Below, piece by piece: positions 62,878 to 64,000 of a stretch of DNA of 64,000 bases. The first letter of the stretch is position 1; each line of letters starts with the position of its first letter. Source of the stretch: Paenibacillus piscarius (GTDB lineage: Bacteria > Bacillota > Bacilli > Paenibacillales > Paenibacillaceae). The stretch covers positions 62,001 to 126,000 of the forward strand of contig NZ_JAIEUI010000006.1 of the NCBI RefSeq assembly GCF_022234545.1, given 5' to 3'. Below the pieces are notes generated by a model, which was not told the DNA's origin, did not search any database, and saw only the letters and a list, made by a program, of their open reading frames with translations. Both the position numbers and the translations under genes were made by a program.

Positions 62878-64000
62878 TCACAGCTGCCTCAGATCCTCTT
62901 CGGTCAGGAACAGCGCTTTATGCTTTTTGCGGTTGTAGCTGATGCGGACAGAATCACCGACCTTAAGCGGAGTGAGGAAGGAAATGACTTGCTTAATCTC
63001 GACCTCCTTGAGCCGGCCTTCATCCTCGAACTCGACCACGAAGCGGACCATCGGCTGTTCGTTAACATACAGACCAGTCTCCTGCATACTCTTAATGCGG
63101 CCATGAACGATCTGCCCTGACCGGAGATGTTTGCTTCTTTTGTTGATCAGCATGCGTGGAAAAATAGCCATGCTTAGCAGCAAGAGCAAGGTAATCATGA
63201 CCCATACTACCCAGTTGATGACAAGTCCTCCGCCCTGCTTGGCATAATTCAAGAAGCTTACGGGGGAGACCCGGGTATCTTTGTCTGTTATGAGCCAGCC
63301 CTCCACCTGCTGATTGGTGTATACGTTGGCCTTCCCGATCTCCAGATCGGCAGCTCCTACTTCCTGTTTGCCGCTGCTATAATAGAGCGTGCTGCTGCCG
63401 GATTGCTTATAGAACCGGGTGTCCGTAGCCTTGATATGGTCATACGCTAACTGCTTCAGAAGTGATGAGGCATCCTGAAACTGTCCGGTCCGTTCATTGA
63501 AAATATATCCTGTCACCTGCCCTTCCACTTCATCCTCTGCCGTAGATCCGGCGATTAGCACCTCATCGTCATTCAGCAGGAAGACACGGGCTTGATAGAC
63601 CGGCTTCGGCACAGGAACAGCGGCTCCCCATTCCTTCTCGTTTCTGTTGTAGAAGGCAGCTATGCCCGGATAATCATCATGCACCCGGACCAGCTTGGCG
63701 TTATTGAAGCCAAAGACCTTGGCGAACTGTGCGCTGGCCCGGTCCTGCAGAGCGAATGAGGCTTCATCCTTCTGCCCCACCAGCACGGCAGGCTTGCCTG
63801 CCGTGTCCAGAATTCCGCTGACCAAGGCCGAACGGTTATCCTTCAAGCTGACCGAGAATAATGGGACCGACAGTTCATTCTGGAAGCTGCCTATCAACTC
63901 AGACATCCGGACCGGTCTGGCCGGGAGAAGCTTCTGCTTATCCAGGATCACCCGTTCCAGCTTGCCGTCCTTCACCTGGGCAATCACCCATTCGGAGTCC
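62878..64000 (-). CDS. Membrane protein of unknown function, partial
   Basis: At least 374 residues; the N-terminus lies beyond the right edge and the frame is open to the end. A long extracytoplasmic region with many short beta strands (VFLLNDDEVLIAGSTAEDEV) precedes one strong helix (VWVMITLLLLLSMAIFP) and a ~75-residue cytoplasmic tail (VRFVVEFEDEG, VGDSVRISYNRKKHKALFL) that resembles DUF3592-like beta-rich tails. No function is proposed. Confidence 0.7.
   Translation of the reverse strand, partial: DSEWVIAQVKDGKLERVILDKQKLLPARPVRMSELIGSFQNELSVPLFSVSLKDNRSALVSGILDTAGKPAVLVGQKDEASFALQDRASAQFAKVFGFNNAKLVRVHDDYPGIAAFYNRNEKEWGAAVPVPKPVYQARVFLLNDDEVLIAGSTAEDEVEGQVTGYIFNERTGQFQDASSLLKQLAYDHIKATDTRFYKQSGSSTLYYSSGKQEVGAADLEIGKANVYTNQQVEGWLITDKDTRVSPVSFLNYAKQGGGLVINWVVWVMITLLLLLSMAIFPRMLINKRSKHLRSGQIVHGRIKSMQETGLYVNEQPMVRFVVEFEDEGRLKEVEIKQVISFLTPLKVGDSVRISYNRKKHKALFLTEEDLRQL

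Overview
This window looks like chromosome of a Paenibacillus-type Firmicute. The evidence is the AGGAGG-like ribosome binding sites, frequent GTG/TTG starts, a Spo0E-family phosphatase, two small-peptide/TPR-receptor quorum-sensing pairs of the kind described in Paenibacillus, a ydaO-type c-di-AMP riboswitch, a PTS/LicT beta-glucoside operon and many OmpR-type two-component systems. Base composition is roughly balanced and most genes lie on the minus strand. I saw no rRNA, tRNA, CRISPR array or complete insertion sequence.

Layout. 1-2.8 kb: sugar ABC importer (partial permease and lipoprotein binding protein) with a divergently placed cre-like dyad and an AraC regulator. 2.9-4.1 kb: 51-bp tandem repeats and a pheromone gene overlapping an N-terminally truncated receptor. 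4.2-9.5 kb: decayed metallo-hydrolase, VOC protein, SRPBCC protein, M23 lipoprotein and a two-component system. 9.5-16.2 kb: accessory genes (GNAT remnant, FNR-like flavoprotein, UvrA-like ABC protein, DHFR-like protein, DUF1801 protein, GNAT, LysR/SDR pair), including a duplicated promoter/operator segment. 16.2-19.4 kb: DUF1541 lipoprotein, a two-component system and two small membrane proteins. 19.5-24.2 kb: GH51 arabinofuranosidase, an alpha/beta hydrolase led by a c-di-AMP riboswitch, and the hxlR-hxlAB formaldehyde/RuMP locus. 24.3-26.6 kb: a decaying drug-resistance operon (operators, MFS remnant, frameshifted Tet(X)-like monooxygenase, TetR). 26.7-34.7 kb: ABC exporter, BCCT osmolyte carrier, DHA2 MFS pump, MazG-like protein, LRR-like protein and a methyltransferase with a small upstream ORF.

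34.8-41.3 kb: complete Mrp Na+/H+ antiporter operon, with MrpA and MrpB fused and a UspA protein at the head. 41.4-45.8 kb: bglP-licT-GH1 beta-glucoside operon controlled by a ribonucleic antiterminator/terminator switch. 45.9-47.7 kb: a patch of broken genes (HxlR/AraC chimera, internally deleted SDR, ABC exporter with most of its ATPase domain deleted). 48-53.4 kb: oligopeptide-binding protein, GNAT, LysR/esterase pair, a highly structured intergenic repeat, an orphan PksH-type enoyl-CoA hydratase and a GNAT 3' fragment. 53.4-57.6 kb: ABC-2 exporter, two-component system and Spo0E-like protein. 57.7-59.8 kb: an intact pheromone/receptor pair and a small XRE regulator. 59.8-64 kb: an internally duplicated protein of unknown function, a GH127 arabinofuranosidase and a partial membrane protein.

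The strongest leads are the two related pheromone/receptor pairs (C-termini SHGMGH and GHGWGT), one with a receptor that has lost its DNA-binding half; a c-di-AMP riboswitch whose last bases form the ribosome binding site of an alpha/beta hydrolase; and two copies of a ~92-bp promoter-plus-terminator element that may encode a small RNA.
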